A DNA stretch of 64,000 nucleotides from DASTEQ01 sp040905185 (GTDB lineage: Bacteria > Chloroflexota > Limnocylindria > QHBO01): assembly GCA_040905185.1 (NCBI GenBank), contig JBBDRZ010000006.1, forward strand, positions 1 through 64,000, in the 5' to 3' direction. This document shows positions 27,413-35,298 of the stretch, one piece after another. Within the stretch, counting starts at the first letter, position 1. The number at the start of each line of letters is the position of its first letter. The notes under the pieces were generated by a model, which saw only the letters and a program-made list of their open reading frames with translations, did not search any database and was not told the origin of the DNA. Made by a program: the position numbers and the translations under genes.

Positions 27413-27676
27413 ATGGCACTCGTCTCCATCACACCCGTCGCCGCGTCGGTCGCCTGGGATGCGCGCCACGTCCGACCCACCCGCATCCGGTTCGGTAACC
27501 GGGAGCTGCGCGTCGCGCGCCTGGCCACGGTCCGTGACGAGCGCGCGGCGTATCCGGCGGGCAGCTCCCCGCGCCTGATGCTGGTGGTGGAGGTCGAATC
27601 CGGGGAGTCGCTGGAGCTGGTCTTCGACGCGCGGCGCCGCCGCTGGTTCGTCGACGCCCTCGACCCAGCGGCCTGA
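27413..27676 (+). CDS. Small SOS-controlled protein of unknown function
   Basis: 87 residues from the ATG at 27413 (an upstream in-frame ATG at 27392 lies inside the SOS box). Mostly beta: RIRFGNRELRVARLATVRDE, LMLVVEVESGESLELVFD and RRRRWFVDALDPAA. Soluble, no signal peptide. Position after dinB and a private SOS promoter suggest a damage-response role. It loosely recalls the small DUF6504-type proteins found beside Y-family polymerases in Actinobacteria, but I cannot confirm that from sequence alone. Confidence 0.75.
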   Translation: MALVSITPVAASVAWDARHVRPTRIRFGNRELRVARLATVRDERAAYPAGSSPRLMLVVEVESGESLELVFDARRRRWFVDALDPAA

Positions 27677-27700
27677 CGGCGCTTCGGGGGCCTATCGCAC

Positions 27701-27744
27701 AGCCCGGCGGGCGCCGCGTCCCTCTCCCGCGGGCCTGCCGGGCT
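27701..27744 (+). terminator. Candidate terminator hairpin
   Basis: AGCCCGGCGGGC and GCCTGCCGGGCT pair over 12 bp with one G-U, 20 nt loop, followed by CCTTCT. Sits between the small SOS gene and fchA. No long T-run, so efficiency is uncertain. Confidence 0.45.
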
Positions 27745-27760
27745 CCTTCTCCGCTCCCCG

Positions 27761-27766
27761 TACAAT
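27761..27766 (+). promoter_or_regulatory. Putative -10 element for fchA-folD
   Basis: TACAAT, 9 nt before the fchA ATG, no Shine-Dalgarno between; fits a leaderless or nearly leaderless transcript. Confidence 0.5.
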
Positions 27767-27775
27767 CGGCTGCCC

Positions 27776-28420
27776 ATGAGCAGCCCGTCACTCGCTGAAC
27801 TGACCGTCCGCGATCTCGCCGAGCGGTTGGCGTCGCGCGCCCCGGTGCCGGGCGGCGGCAGCGCCAGCGCCCTGGCCGGCGCCCTGGGAGCAGCACTGGT
27901 CGAAATGGTCTGCGAGCTCACGGTCGGGAAACCTGAGTACGAGGACGTCGACCCCGTCGCGCGCCAGATCGGAGCCGCCGCCGGCGAGCTGCGCGGCTCC
28001 ATGCTCGCCGCGGCCGAGGAGGACGCCGCCGCCTACCTGGACGTGGTCGCCGCGCGTCGTCTGCCGCGCGACAGCGACGAGGAACGGGCGGCGCGAAAGG
28101 CCGCCATCGGCGAGGCATCGGTGGTCGCGACCGAGGTCCCGCTGCGGGTGGCCCGGCTCGCGGCCGAGGTCCTCGACCTGGCGGCCAGCATCGCTTCCAT
28201 CGGCAATCGCAACGCGGTCAGCGACGCGGGTGCCGCGGCGCTGCTGGCCGCGGCGGCAGCCCGGGGAGCGGCCCTCAACGTGAGGATCAACCTGCCCTCG
28301 CTTCCGAAAGCTCATCCACTGCGGGCCGACGCCGCGGTGCGGCTGGCCGAGCTGGAGTCCAGCGTGTCCAAACGCGAGGCCGAGGCACTGGGGGCAGTCA
28401 GTCAGAGGATGAGCGTGTGA
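27776..28420 (+). CDS. fchA: Cyclodeaminase/cyclohydrolase family protein (FchA-like)
   Basis: 214 residues, the family of formimino-tetrahydrofolate cyclodeaminase and methenyl-tetrahydrofolate cyclohydrolase. The substrate-loop motif APVPGGGSASALAGALGAALVEMV is intact, with IGNRNAVSDAG and a C-terminal helix. It would convert 5-formimino-THF from FtcD to 5,10-methenyl-THF, or open methenyl-THF to 10-formyl-THF. Overlaps folD by 4 nt (GTGA). The pairing with a folD that lacks the catalytic Lys favours the cyclohydrolase role. Confidence 0.88.
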   Translation: MSSPSLAELTVRDLAERLASRAPVPGGGSASALAGALGAALVEMVCELTVGKPEYEDVDPVARQIGAAAGELRGSMLAAAEEDAAAYLDVVAARRLPRDSDEERAARKAAIGEASVVATEVPLRVARLAAEVLDLAASIASIGNRNAVSDAGAAALLAAAAARGAALNVRINLPSLPKAHPLRADAAVRLAELESSVSKREAEALGAVSQRMSV

Positions 28421-29289
28421 GCGGCCGCATCCTCCACGGTCGCTTGATTGCCGATCTCCACCGCCACGACCTCGCCGCCCGCGTGAGTGTGCTCATTGCC
28501 GGCGTGCATGTGCCCGGTCTGGCGATCCTGCGGTTCGCGGACACGGGACCCGAGGTTTCCTACGCCCAGAGCCTCGCGCGCTCGGCCGGCTCGATCGGCA
28601 TCGCGCCGATGGACGTCCGCCTTGCGGATCACGCCACCATGGACGAAGCCGCTGCCGCCCTCGAGGCCCTGAACCGGGACCCGACCGTGGCCGGCATCGT
28701 TGTCATCTATCCCATCCCGGGTCACCTGGACCCCGAGGCGGTCGGTCGGCTGGTTGATCCCGCCAAAGACGTTGACGGGGCGAGCCCGGTGAGTACGGAA
28801 CGGCTGGCCCGCGGCGAGCCCGCCTTCGTGCCCGCGACCGCGGTGGCGGTGATGGAAATCCTGAACCACTACCGGATTCCGGTGGCCGGACGCCCTACAG
28901 TCGTCGTTGGGCGCTCCCGGGTCGTAGGTCAGCCGACGGCGGCCCTGTTGGCTGTCAAAGGTGCAAACGTGGCGGTGGCCCACAGCGAAACAGCGGATCT
29001 GGCGCGCGCGACGCGAGCAGCGGAGATCCTGGTGGTGGCCGCCGGGGTGCCGGAGCTCATCGGACCGGATCACGTCAACTCGACCGCGGTGGTCGTGGAC
29101 TGCGGAATCAACATCACCGATGCCGGCGTGGTCGGCGACGTCGACTTCGAACGGGTGCGCCCGCTGGTCGACGCCATCACCCCGGTCCCCGGCGGCGTGG
29201 GACCGGTGACCACGGTGATGCTGCTCGACCAGGTCGTTACGGCCGCCGAACGGGCGGCTCGCCTGGTCACCAACATCGCGACGGACTGA
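28417..29289 (+). CDS. folD: FolD-like methylene-tetrahydrofolate dehydrogenase, cyclohydrolase site degenerate
   Basis: 290 residues, full FolD length, GTG start coupled to fchA. Rossmann part is well kept: VVVGRSRVVGQPTAALL, VDCGINITDAGVVGDV and ITPVPGGVGPVTTVMLL. The shared active site is not: the Tyr-x3-Lys motif reads SYAQSLARS with Leu53 where Lys belongs, the QLPLP motif reads IYPIP (Ile97 for Gln), and PCTP reads PATA. Asp118/Asp120 in DVDG remain. The enzyme may retain dehydrogenase activity but probably not cyclohydrolase, which the neighbour FchA could supply. Confidence 0.88.
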   Translation: MSGRILHGRLIADLHRHDLAARVSVLIAGVHVPGLAILRFADTGPEVSYAQSLARSAGSIGIAPMDVRLADHATMDEAAAALEALNRDPTVAGIVVIYPIPGHLDPEAVGRLVDPAKDVDGASPVSTERLARGEPAFVPATAVAVMEILNHYRIPVAGRPTVVVGRSRVVGQPTAALLAVKGANVAVAHSETADLARATRAAEILVVAAGVPELIGPDHVNSTAVVVDCGINITDAGVVGDVDFERVRPLVDAITPVPGGVGPVTTVMLLDQVVTAAERAARLVTNIATD

Positions 29290-29309
29290 CCCATGCCGGG
29301 GGCCGGCTC

Positions 29310-30041
29310 ATGACCGAGCTGCTCCCCGAGCTGGTGCTGCTGACCGTTGCCGCGCTGGCGGCCAGCACGCTGGCCGCGGTGGCGGGATTCGGCGGAGCGG
29401 CCATCCTGCTCCCCGTCCTGGTGGCCCTCTTCGGCCCGCGGGACGCGATCCCGATCCTGACCATCGCCCAACTGGTCGGCAATGGGTCGCGGGTCGTCAT
29501 CAATCGCGACGCCGTCGATCGCCGGATCGTGGGCTGGTTCGCGTTGGGTGGCATCCCGGCCGCGTTGATCGGCGGCTTCCTGTTCGCCGCCGCGCCCCTC
29601 GACGCGCTGACGCGGCTCATCGGTGCGTTCCTCTTGGCCTCGGTGGCCTGGCGCCACATCCGACCGCGCCCAGCCGGCGCCCTGGGACCAAGGACGTTTA
29701 CCGTCATCGGTGCCTTCTTCGCCTTCGCGTCGGCCCTGGTCGGATCGATCGGTCCGCTGATGGCGCCCTTCTTCCTGGCTGCCGGGCTGGTGAAGAGCGC
29801 CTACATCGGGACCGAGGCTGCTGCGACGGTGGTCATGCACGTCGCCAAGCTGGTCGCCTACGGGACCGCTGCCCTCCTCACGGCCGCCACGGTGGGGATC
29901 GGGCTGCTGATGGCACCGGCCATGATTGCCGGCTCACTGATCGGCAAGCGGATCGTGGACCGCCTGCCGGAGCGAGTGTTCGTGGCCATCATCGAGGTCG
30001 TCCTGGTGGTAGCCGGGCTGGTGTTCCTCATCGGCGGCTAG
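29310..30041 (+). CDS. TauE/SafE (TSUP) family permease
   Basis: 243 residues, about eight membrane helices in two halves. N-terminal LAAVAGFGGAAILLPVLVALFGP and second-half GSIGPLMAPFFLAAGL are the family's repeated motifs. Such proteins export sulfite, sulfoacetate or other organosulfur anions; substrate unknown here. Follows folD by 20 nt, and its stop overlaps the convergent ABC substrate-binding gene by 4 nt. Confidence 0.85.
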   Translation: MTELLPELVLLTVAALAASTLAAVAGFGGAAILLPVLVALFGPRDAIPILTIAQLVGNGSRVVINRDAVDRRIVGWFALGGIPAALIGGFLFAAAPLDALTRLIGAFLLASVAWRHIRPRPAGALGPRTFTVIGAFFAFASALVGSIGPLMAPFFLAAGLVKSAYIGTEAAATVVMHVAKLVAYGTAALLTAATVGIGLLMAPAMIAGSLIGKRIVDRLPERVFVAIIEVVLVVAGLVFLIGG

Positions 30042-31096
30042 GGACCGTCGCAGCTGAAGGTTCCATGCATCGTCCCGGCGATCCGGATGTCGATCATGTC
30101 TTCGATCGGTATCGACCCATCGATGAACCCGAGATCGAGCATGGTCTGGTAGCCGGGACACCAGATGGTCGAATCGATCGTGCCGGTGATGCCCACCCCA
30201 GCACCCAACCAGACCGGGATCGTTGCCTCAAGGACGGCCAAGGCGGTCGCCTCGTCCTCGGCGATCGTGGGCACAGCTTCCACTGCAGCGCGCAGACCGA
30301 GTTCGGGGTCGCCGACGATGACTTCCTGCGCGAGCAGGTAGGCAGTGGCGAAAGCGTGGACCAACTCGAGGTCCGCGGCCAGGAGTTCGTCGCCAACGAT
30401 CATGCCCGGCCCCGGAAGGGGCGCCACCTCATCCACCGTCAGCAGGTCCACATCCATGCCTTCGGCTGCCAGCCGTAGGGGCTCGTTGTTGCGGAATCCG
30501 GTGATGAGGTCCACATCGCCGTTCAGCAGACCCTCGACCTGGTTGAACTGCGGGTACTCGCGAATGGTGACGTCGTCGGCCGTCAGGCCCGCGGAATGGA
30601 GGATGGCGAGCAGGGCGTGCCACGACGAGCCGAACCGGCCGGGGGTCCCAATCCGCAGGCCGGCCAGGTCCGCCGGATCCGTCGGCACCGTTCCCTCTGG
30701 ACCGATCAATGCCACGGGGAAGAACTGGTACAGGGTCGAGACGTATTTGATCGGGATGTCGTTGGTGCGGGCGATCATGACGTCGGTGGCATCAGCAACC
30801 CCGAATTCCGCCTGACCAGCAGCGACCAGGCGGATCAGCTCGCCACCGCTGGCGTGCTCGATGGTCACTTCCAACCCTGCCCGTTCGAAATAGCCGTCTT
30901 GCTGCGCGAGGTAGAACGGCGCGAACTGAACGTCGGGGCGGAACCCGAGCAGGAGGCGCACCTGGCGGAGCTCGCCGGACGGGGAGGCAGCCGCACTGGC
31001 CTCAGGACCGGCGCTCGGGCTGGGGGACGGCGTTGGATTGCAGGCCGCGACGGCCAGGGTCAGCGCGAAGGCCAGGGGAAGGGCACGCGTCCGCAT
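30038..31096 (-). CDS. ribY: Riboflavin-type ABC transporter substrate-binding lipoprotein (NMT1/THI5-like)
   Basis: 352 residues from the ATG at 31096 (AAAGGAAA just upstream); an ATG at 31117 overlapping the permease stop (ATGA) is also possible. Lipobox LAVAAC with Cys19, Ser/Pro linker, then an NMT1/THI5-like domain: LLLGFRPDVQFAPFYLAQQDGYFERAGL, GVADATDVMIARTND, GRFGSSWHALLAILHSAGL and GFRNNEPLRL. THI5-like proteins bind pyrimidine thiamine precursors, but the FMN riboswitch ahead of this operon points to riboflavin or another flavin, as described for RibY of RibXY importers. Last gene of the operon. Confidence 0.85.
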   Translation of the reverse strand: MRTRALPLAFALTLAVAACNPTPSPSPSAGPEASAAASPSGELRQVRLLLGFRPDVQFAPFYLAQQDGYFERAGLEVTIEHASGGELIRLVAAGQAEFGVADATDVMIARTNDIPIKYVSTLYQFFPVALIGPEGTVPTDPADLAGLRIGTPGRFGSSWHALLAILHSAGLTADDVTIREYPQFNQVEGLLNGDVDLITGFRNNEPLRLAAEGMDVDLLTVDEVAPLPGPGMIVGDELLAADLELVHAFATAYLLAQEVIVGDPELGLRAAVEAVPTIAEDEATALAVLEATIPVWLGAGVGITGTIDSTIWCPGYQTMLDLGFIDGSIPIEDMIDIRIAGTMHGTFSCDGP

Positions 31097-31113
31097 CGGT
31101 TTCCTTTCGGGAT

Positions 31114-31866
31114 TCATCGAGGGATCAGCACGCGCTCGGCGATGAGCACCGCGCCGTAGAAGGTCAGGCCCAGCACGGCCAGGCTGCCGAGGGCGACGAA
31201 CATGAGCGGGGTGTCGAACAGCCCCTGGTCGGCAATGTTGATGAGGACACCCAGACCGATGCTGGCGCCGGCCCATTCGGCCACCACCGCGCCGATGACG
31301 GCCAGGGTCACGCCCACCCGGAGCCCCCCGAACAGCACCGGCAGCGCCGAGGGAAGCTCCAGCAGGCGGGTGACCTCGGCCGGGCGGGCACCGTAGGCGC
31401 GGGCCATCTCGACCAGGAGCGGGTCGGTGGAGCGGATGCCGACCATGGTCGCGATGGCGATCGGGAAGAACACGATCAGCGCGCAGATCACGACCCGCGC
31501 CGTGAGCCCGCCGCCGAACCAGATGTCGACCAGGGGCGCCAGGGCCAGGATGGGAATCGCCTGGGCCGCGACGAGGTAGGGCGAAAGGACCCGCTCCGCG
31601 GTCAGGCTCTTGGCCAGCAGGATGCCCACCGCAACCGCCACCAGGGCACCCACCCCAAAACCGATGACGCTTTCCTCCAGGGTTGCACCGAGGTGGGGTT
31701 GGAGGGTCCGGTTCTGGATGGCCTCAACCGCGCGGGTCGCGACTACCTCCGGGGCAGGCAGGATGTATTCGGGGTAGCCGCCGACCACGACGATCGCCTT
31801 CCAGACTCCGATGAACACCCCGGCGCTGAGGAAGATAAGGGCCACTCGGCGGATGAGGCCACTCAT
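31114..31866 (-). CDS. ribX: Riboflavin-type ABC transporter permease
   Basis: 250 residues from ATG 31866, which overlaps the ATPase stop (ATGA). Six membrane segments; the ABC-permease EAA loop reads EMARAYGARPAEVTRLLELPSALPVLFGGLRVG. Related to SsuC/ThiX-type permeases. Assigned to RibX because of the upstream FMN riboswitch and the THI5-like partner. The longer open frame upstream lies inside the ATPase gene and is not used. Confidence 0.87.
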   Translation of the reverse strand: MSGLIRRVALIFLSAGVFIGVWKAIVVVGGYPEYILPAPEVVATRAVEAIQNRTLQPHLGATLEESVIGFGVGALVAVAVGILLAKSLTAERVLSPYLVAAQAIPILALAPLVDIWFGGGLTARVVICALIVFFPIAIATMVGIRSTDPLLVEMARAYGARPAEVTRLLELPSALPVLFGGLRVGVTLAVIGAVVAEWAGASIGLGVLINIADQGLFDTPLMFVALGSLAVLGLTFYGAVLIAERVLIPR

Positions 31867-32702
31867 GCCGCCGCCCCCCGCCCCGGCTCGGCCCAGCCCT
31901 CGAGCTCGGGGGCGTGGACTGCGGCCAACGCATGGCGGACCTGGGCCTCCACCGCGGCCATGCCCGGATCCCCGCTCAGCCCTGACGGCCTGGGGCGCGC
32001 GAGCGGAACCCGGATCTCGGCCGCGACCCGTCCCGGTCGTGGGGTCATGACCCAGATGCGGTCCGCCAGTCCGATAGCCTCGCCGACCGAGTGGGTGACC
32101 AGGACCACGGTCCGCCGCCGGGCCAGCCATAAGGCCTCCAGCTGAACGTCGAACGCGTCACGGGTCAGCGCATCCAGGGCGCTGAACGGCTCGTCCAGCA
32201 GCAGGACCGGCGGGTCGGTGACCAGCGATCGGGCAAGGGCGACCCGCTGCTGCATGCCTCCCGACAGCTCTCGTGGTCGCAGTGCGCCGATGCTGTCGTC
32301 GGCCAGGCCGACCTGGGCCAGCGCGCGTTCGGCGGCCTGATGCCGCCCGGCGCGCGGCGTCCCGCTCAATTCCAGGGGCAGCGCCACGTTGTCGAGCGCG
32401 GACCGCCAGCCCAGCAACCGCGGCTGCTGGAATACGAGGCCTGTGCGCCCATCGCCGGCTCGTGGAGGCGATCCATCAGGCCCCAGACCGATGCGCCCCG
32501 CGCTCGGTGCCAGCAGCCCGGCAATCGCCCGCAGGAGGGTGCTCTTCCCGCACCCGTTCGGACCGATGACCGCCACCAACTCACCGGAGGCGACCGATCC
32601 ACTCAGGCCGTCGAGGGCGGTGAGCGCGCCTGACGGCGTGGAGAAGCGGATCGTCAGGTCCTCGATCGTGATCGCCGGCCCGGGTTGGCTCGCGTGCTCC
32701 AT
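31863..32702 (-). CDS. ABC transporter ATP-binding protein of the riboflavin-type importer
   Basis: 279 residues from ATG 32702 with GGGAG 4-5 nt before; an ATG at 32720 is possible. Walker A GPNGCGKST, signature LSGGMQQRVALAR, Walker B VLLLDEPFSALD and switch His in VTHSVGEA are all intact. SsuB/TauB-like. First gene after the FMN riboswitch, so expression should fall when FMN is abundant. Confidence 0.9.
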   Translation of the reverse strand: MEHASQPGPAITIEDLTIRFSTPSGALTALDGLSGSVASGELVAVIGPNGCGKSTLLRAIAGLLAPSAGRIGLGPDGSPPRAGDGRTGLVFQQPRLLGWRSALDNVALPLELSGTPRAGRHQAAERALAQVGLADDSIGALRPRELSGGMQQRVALARSLVTDPPVLLLDEPFSALDALTRDAFDVQLEALWLARRRTVVLVTHSVGEAIGLADRIWVMTPRPGRVAAEIRVPLARPRPSGLSGDPGMAAVEAQVRHALAAVHAPELEGWAEPGRGAAA

Positions 32703-32825
32703 CGGTCTCCCATGCGCCATCGCGCGACGGGGACGTGGCAGCCGCGACGCCTTCGATCGATGCGCGAAGCCCGCCCGGCGCACAGCGTCGATCGGTCCGC
32801 GGGTCGTCGGAGGAACGCCTCGTGC

Positions 32826-33007
32826 TCGCCCTCTCCCATCCGGACTGTCACCGTCGGCCCTGTCTGCCCGGCGTGGCGCCGGGGTCAGGTCGGCCCCGCG
32901 AGGTGCCCCGGCAGCCTCTCCGCGGCCGCCGGCCTCAAGGGGTTCGCGGGCTGGTCCGTTGACCGGACCGACCGCCGGTGGGGGGTTTCACCCCGCCCCG
33001 AAGGCGA
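32826..33007 (-). ncRNA. FMN riboswitch (RFN element)
   Basis: Reading the minus strand: P1 5' strand TCGCCTTC (33007-33000), then GGGGCGGGGTGAAACC, CCCACCGGCGGT, AGCCCGCGA, a variable stem near 32930-32890, GCCGACGGTGACAGTCCGG, GATGGGAGAG, and the P1 3' strand GAGGGCGA (32833-32826), eight pairs including one G-U. These are the canonical RFN blocks in order. About 120 nt then lead to the ATPase ATG. The region 32703-33063 holds nothing else I can identify. Confidence 0.95.
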
Positions 33008-33063
33008 TGGATTCGTTCAGTTGCCGCAATCCTGACACTCCCCGCCCGCGACCGTCAAACCTC

Positions 33064-33903
33064 TCAGGAGACATCGGCTGCCAGGAAATCGCGCAGAACG
33101 CGCGCGAGCTCGGCTGGCTGGTCTTCGGGGATGAGCGTGTAGCTGTCAGCGATCTCCACCAACCGGCCGCGAGGAAGCAGGTCAGCCAGTCGTCGTCCGT
33201 GGTCCAGCGGCATGACGCGGTCCTCGACCGCCCACACAACCAGGGCCGCATGCTCAAACGTGCGGAGCCCCTCGGCCGCTGCCAACATCTCCCCCTTTCG
33301 CGCGGCTCGCAGGTACTTGATCAGGTCGCGGCGGATCTCGCGCTGCGTGAGCAGCGGCCGCAGCCAGACGTCCATCACTTCATCAGGGACGGGTCGCTTG
33401 GACATCCAACCGAAGGCGAAGGGCAGCCTCCGCAGGGGGCGAAGCCGAAGCGGCTGCACCAGCATGTTGAGCCCGCCCGGCAACCTCGCCGCGAGCCAAA
33501 CCGAGCGTCCGGGAAGGCCTGGTGGGAAGTTCTCGAAGGCCTCGCACGAGATGAGCACGAGTCGTCCGACCCGCTCCGCGCGTCCCTCGGCGATGACCAG
33601 TTGCGCTCCACCCCAGTCGTTGCCGACGAGGGTCACATCGCGGAGGTCGAGGCTCTCGAGGAACTCCGCCACCAGCCGGGCCATCCCGCGTGGGGAGAGG
33701 TCAGCATCCGGGCTCATCGGGCGGCGATGCCCGCCCAGCGGCAAGGTGGGCACCACGCAGCGGTAGTCCGAACGGAGGTCAGCGACAACGTGACGCCACA
33801 GCGAGCCGTCCATGGCCGGTCCATGCAGGAAAACGACGACCGGGCCGTCGCCTCCGGTGTCTTCGTACTCGACGATTCCGTCGGAGAGCTCGAGTTCTTT
33901 CAT
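33064..33903 (-). CDS. Alpha/beta hydrolase, dehalogenase/epoxide-hydrolase-like, catalytic His replaced
   Basis: 279 residues from ATG 33903 (AGGGC just upstream). Alpha/beta-hydrolase fold: oxyanion loop FLHGPAMDG, nucleophile elbow VGNDWGG with Asp96 (as in haloalkane dehalogenases and epoxide hydrolases), and a second acid Asp228 in WAVEDRVMP. The usual Gly-His before the last helix reads DSYTLIPEDQP, placing Thr256 where the catalytic His belongs. The protein may be inactive, use another base, or act as a binding protein. Downstream of the six-Cys locus, 140 nt gap. Confidence 0.8.
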   Translation of the reverse strand: MKELELSDGIVEYEDTGGDGPVVVFLHGPAMDGSLWRHVVADLRSDYRCVVPTLPLGGHRRPMSPDADLSPRGMARLVAEFLESLDLRDVTLVGNDWGGAQLVIAEGRAERVGRLVLISCEAFENFPPGLPGRSVWLAARLPGGLNMLVQPLRLRPLRRLPFAFGWMSKRPVPDEVMDVWLRPLLTQREIRRDLIKYLRAARKGEMLAAAEGLRTFEHAALVVWAVEDRVMPLDHGRRLADLLPRGRLVEIADSYTLIPEDQPAELARVLRDFLAADVS

Positions 33904-34043
33904 GGTGCCCTGTCTGCATGCTGTGGACTGCCACGGCCGCGTTCGGGCGTGGCACACCCAGTTACCCTCACCGCGATTGTGAAGGACGCGCCGCCAAAGG
34001 CGATGGCCCTCCTCACCTGGTCGGTGTTGCCCACGATCACGGG

Positions 34044-35063
34044 TTAGTTGCCGAGCGCTCGGGCGCCGACCACGACGAACTCGAGCCGGCACCACAACCC
34101 GCGGGCCCGAGATTGTGCCGGGATTTGGAGGATTGTTTCCACATCGTCCTTCGCGCAGATCTGCGCTGCCGGGTCATCGAACCGCCCGACGATTTCGATC
34201 CAGCGATCGCGTTCCGGCATGGTGATCCCAATAGCGGGATCCACCTTGAACTCGAGACGGTTGCTGGACCCCCGGAAGGTCGACTCCGTGACGCGGACGT
34301 CGTAGTAGCCGTAACCGCAGATCAGCCAGGCGGGTTCGCGCGCGCAGTCGCCACTCGTTTCGATGTCGGCTGGGAGATCCGGGAACCAGCCCTGCAGGGT
34401 GAGAGCCTGTCCACCGAAGCAACCCAGTCGCATCCCCCACGTCGACGCGAGATAGGTCACATCGGCCAATTCGAATGGCGGAGCCGGGCAGCGCGATATC
34501 GGAAGCAGCCAAGGGCCGCTTGTATCGGCTGCGGCGATCCAGCCGATGACCTCGGGGTATGCGCTCCAACGGTTCGGATCGATACTCCTATCTGTCCCCA
34601 TCAGATACCACCTGAACCCGTCGGCTTCGACGGGTCCATCGAAGACGTATACGTCCTCCCATGGTGTCGCATGCCCTACGGCTACTGGCATTGGCCCGCC
34701 GTCAGCAACATCCATCGTTACCAACTCGGCCTGCAGCGTTGGGGCCACACGGACATCGACGCGGTCAGCAACCACGCGGGCGAACCATTCAGAGGGGGGT
34801 GCCGGCGCGATGCTTGGTGGGACGGGAGCCGATGGCGGAGGAGTCGAGTTGGAGGGTTTCGCGGAGGCGACCGGCATGTTGGACGGCGAGGCGGTGGACG
34901 AGGGCTCCGCGCTGACCTGGTCGCCCCGCCCACCCAGGCCGATCACCACTGCGACACCCAGCAGCGCGGCGGCACTCCCGGCGAGGACCGCCCCAATGAT
35001 CTTGCCCCGGCGCGTTCCGAAGAGCCGCAGCGGAGTGGGACTCGGACTAGCCGGCGGGGACAA
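34044..35063 (-). CDS. Membrane-anchored protein with SH3-like domain and six-cysteine module
   Basis: 339 residues from a TTG with GAGGTG upstream. One membrane helix (~20-44), Ser/Pro linker to ~90, an SH3-like segment (DRVDVRVAPTLQAELV, ~95-185), then a module with six Cys (192, 215, 240, 249, 303, 325) in the order CPAPPF, GCFGG, LTLQGW, PAWLIC, FDDPAAQIC, CRLEFVV. The same module occurs twice in the anti-sigma-like protein two ORFs upstream. Probably extracytoplasmic with disulphides. No known family recognised. Confidence 0.7.
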   Translation of the reverse strand: MSPPASPSPTPLRLFGTRRGKIIGAVLAGSAAALLGVAVVIGLGGRGDQVSAEPSSTASPSNMPVASAKPSNSTPPPSAPVPPSIAPAPPSEWFARVVADRVDVRVAPTLQAELVTMDVADGGPMPVAVGHATPWEDVYVFDGPVEADGFRWYLMGTDRSIDPNRWSAYPEVIGWIAAADTSGPWLLPISRCPAPPFELADVTYLASTWGMRLGCFGGQALTLQGWFPDLPADIETSGDCAREPAWLICGYGYYDVRVTESTFRGSSNRLEFKVDPAIGITMPERDRWIEIVGRFDDPAAQICAKDDVETILQIPAQSRARGLWCRLEFVVVGARALGN

Positions 35064-35298
35064 GCTTCACCTCTGTCACCGCGATGATCGACCGGCAGCT
35101 GAGCGCAACCGAGTCAGGATCGGGGGGAATCACGGCAAGAGTGAACGCTCGCATCAGTGGTTGGAGCTCGTAGCCGGCCAGACGTGCATGACCCAGTCGA
35201 TGATGCTGGCGGACCAATCCCCCGCGCGACCTCGGAACGACATATGTTCGTCCCGGACGCCCAGATTGCTCACGGTGTGAGCGGCTCGATGCTGGCAA
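35047..35298 (-). pseudogene. Possible remnant of a six-cysteine-module gene
   Basis: The 83-residue frame ends VALSCRSIIAVTEVKLVPAG, which matches the last Cys and strand of the six-Cys module (compare GCRSTFVVASIEPL and WCRLEFVVVGA), but the earlier five cysteines are absent. A second short frame (35273-35154, 39 residues, GTG overlapping the anti-sigma stop) covers the front in another phase. Together they look like a decayed or frameshifted paralogue between two intact relatives. A real small gene cannot be excluded. Confidence 0.35.

Noticed and set aside
32703..33063. TPP riboswitch, suggested by the THI5-like binding protein
   Set aside because: The sequence carries the RFN (FMN) blocks instead; no CTGAGA or ACCTGATCTGGATAATACC-like TPP blocks are present.
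32389..34047. Long plus-strand open frame (and similar ones such as 2745-4271 and 7366-9132)
   Set aside because: They are antisense to well-supported genes or the FMN riboswitch, have Arg/Pro-rich low-meaning translations, and arise from the high GC content.
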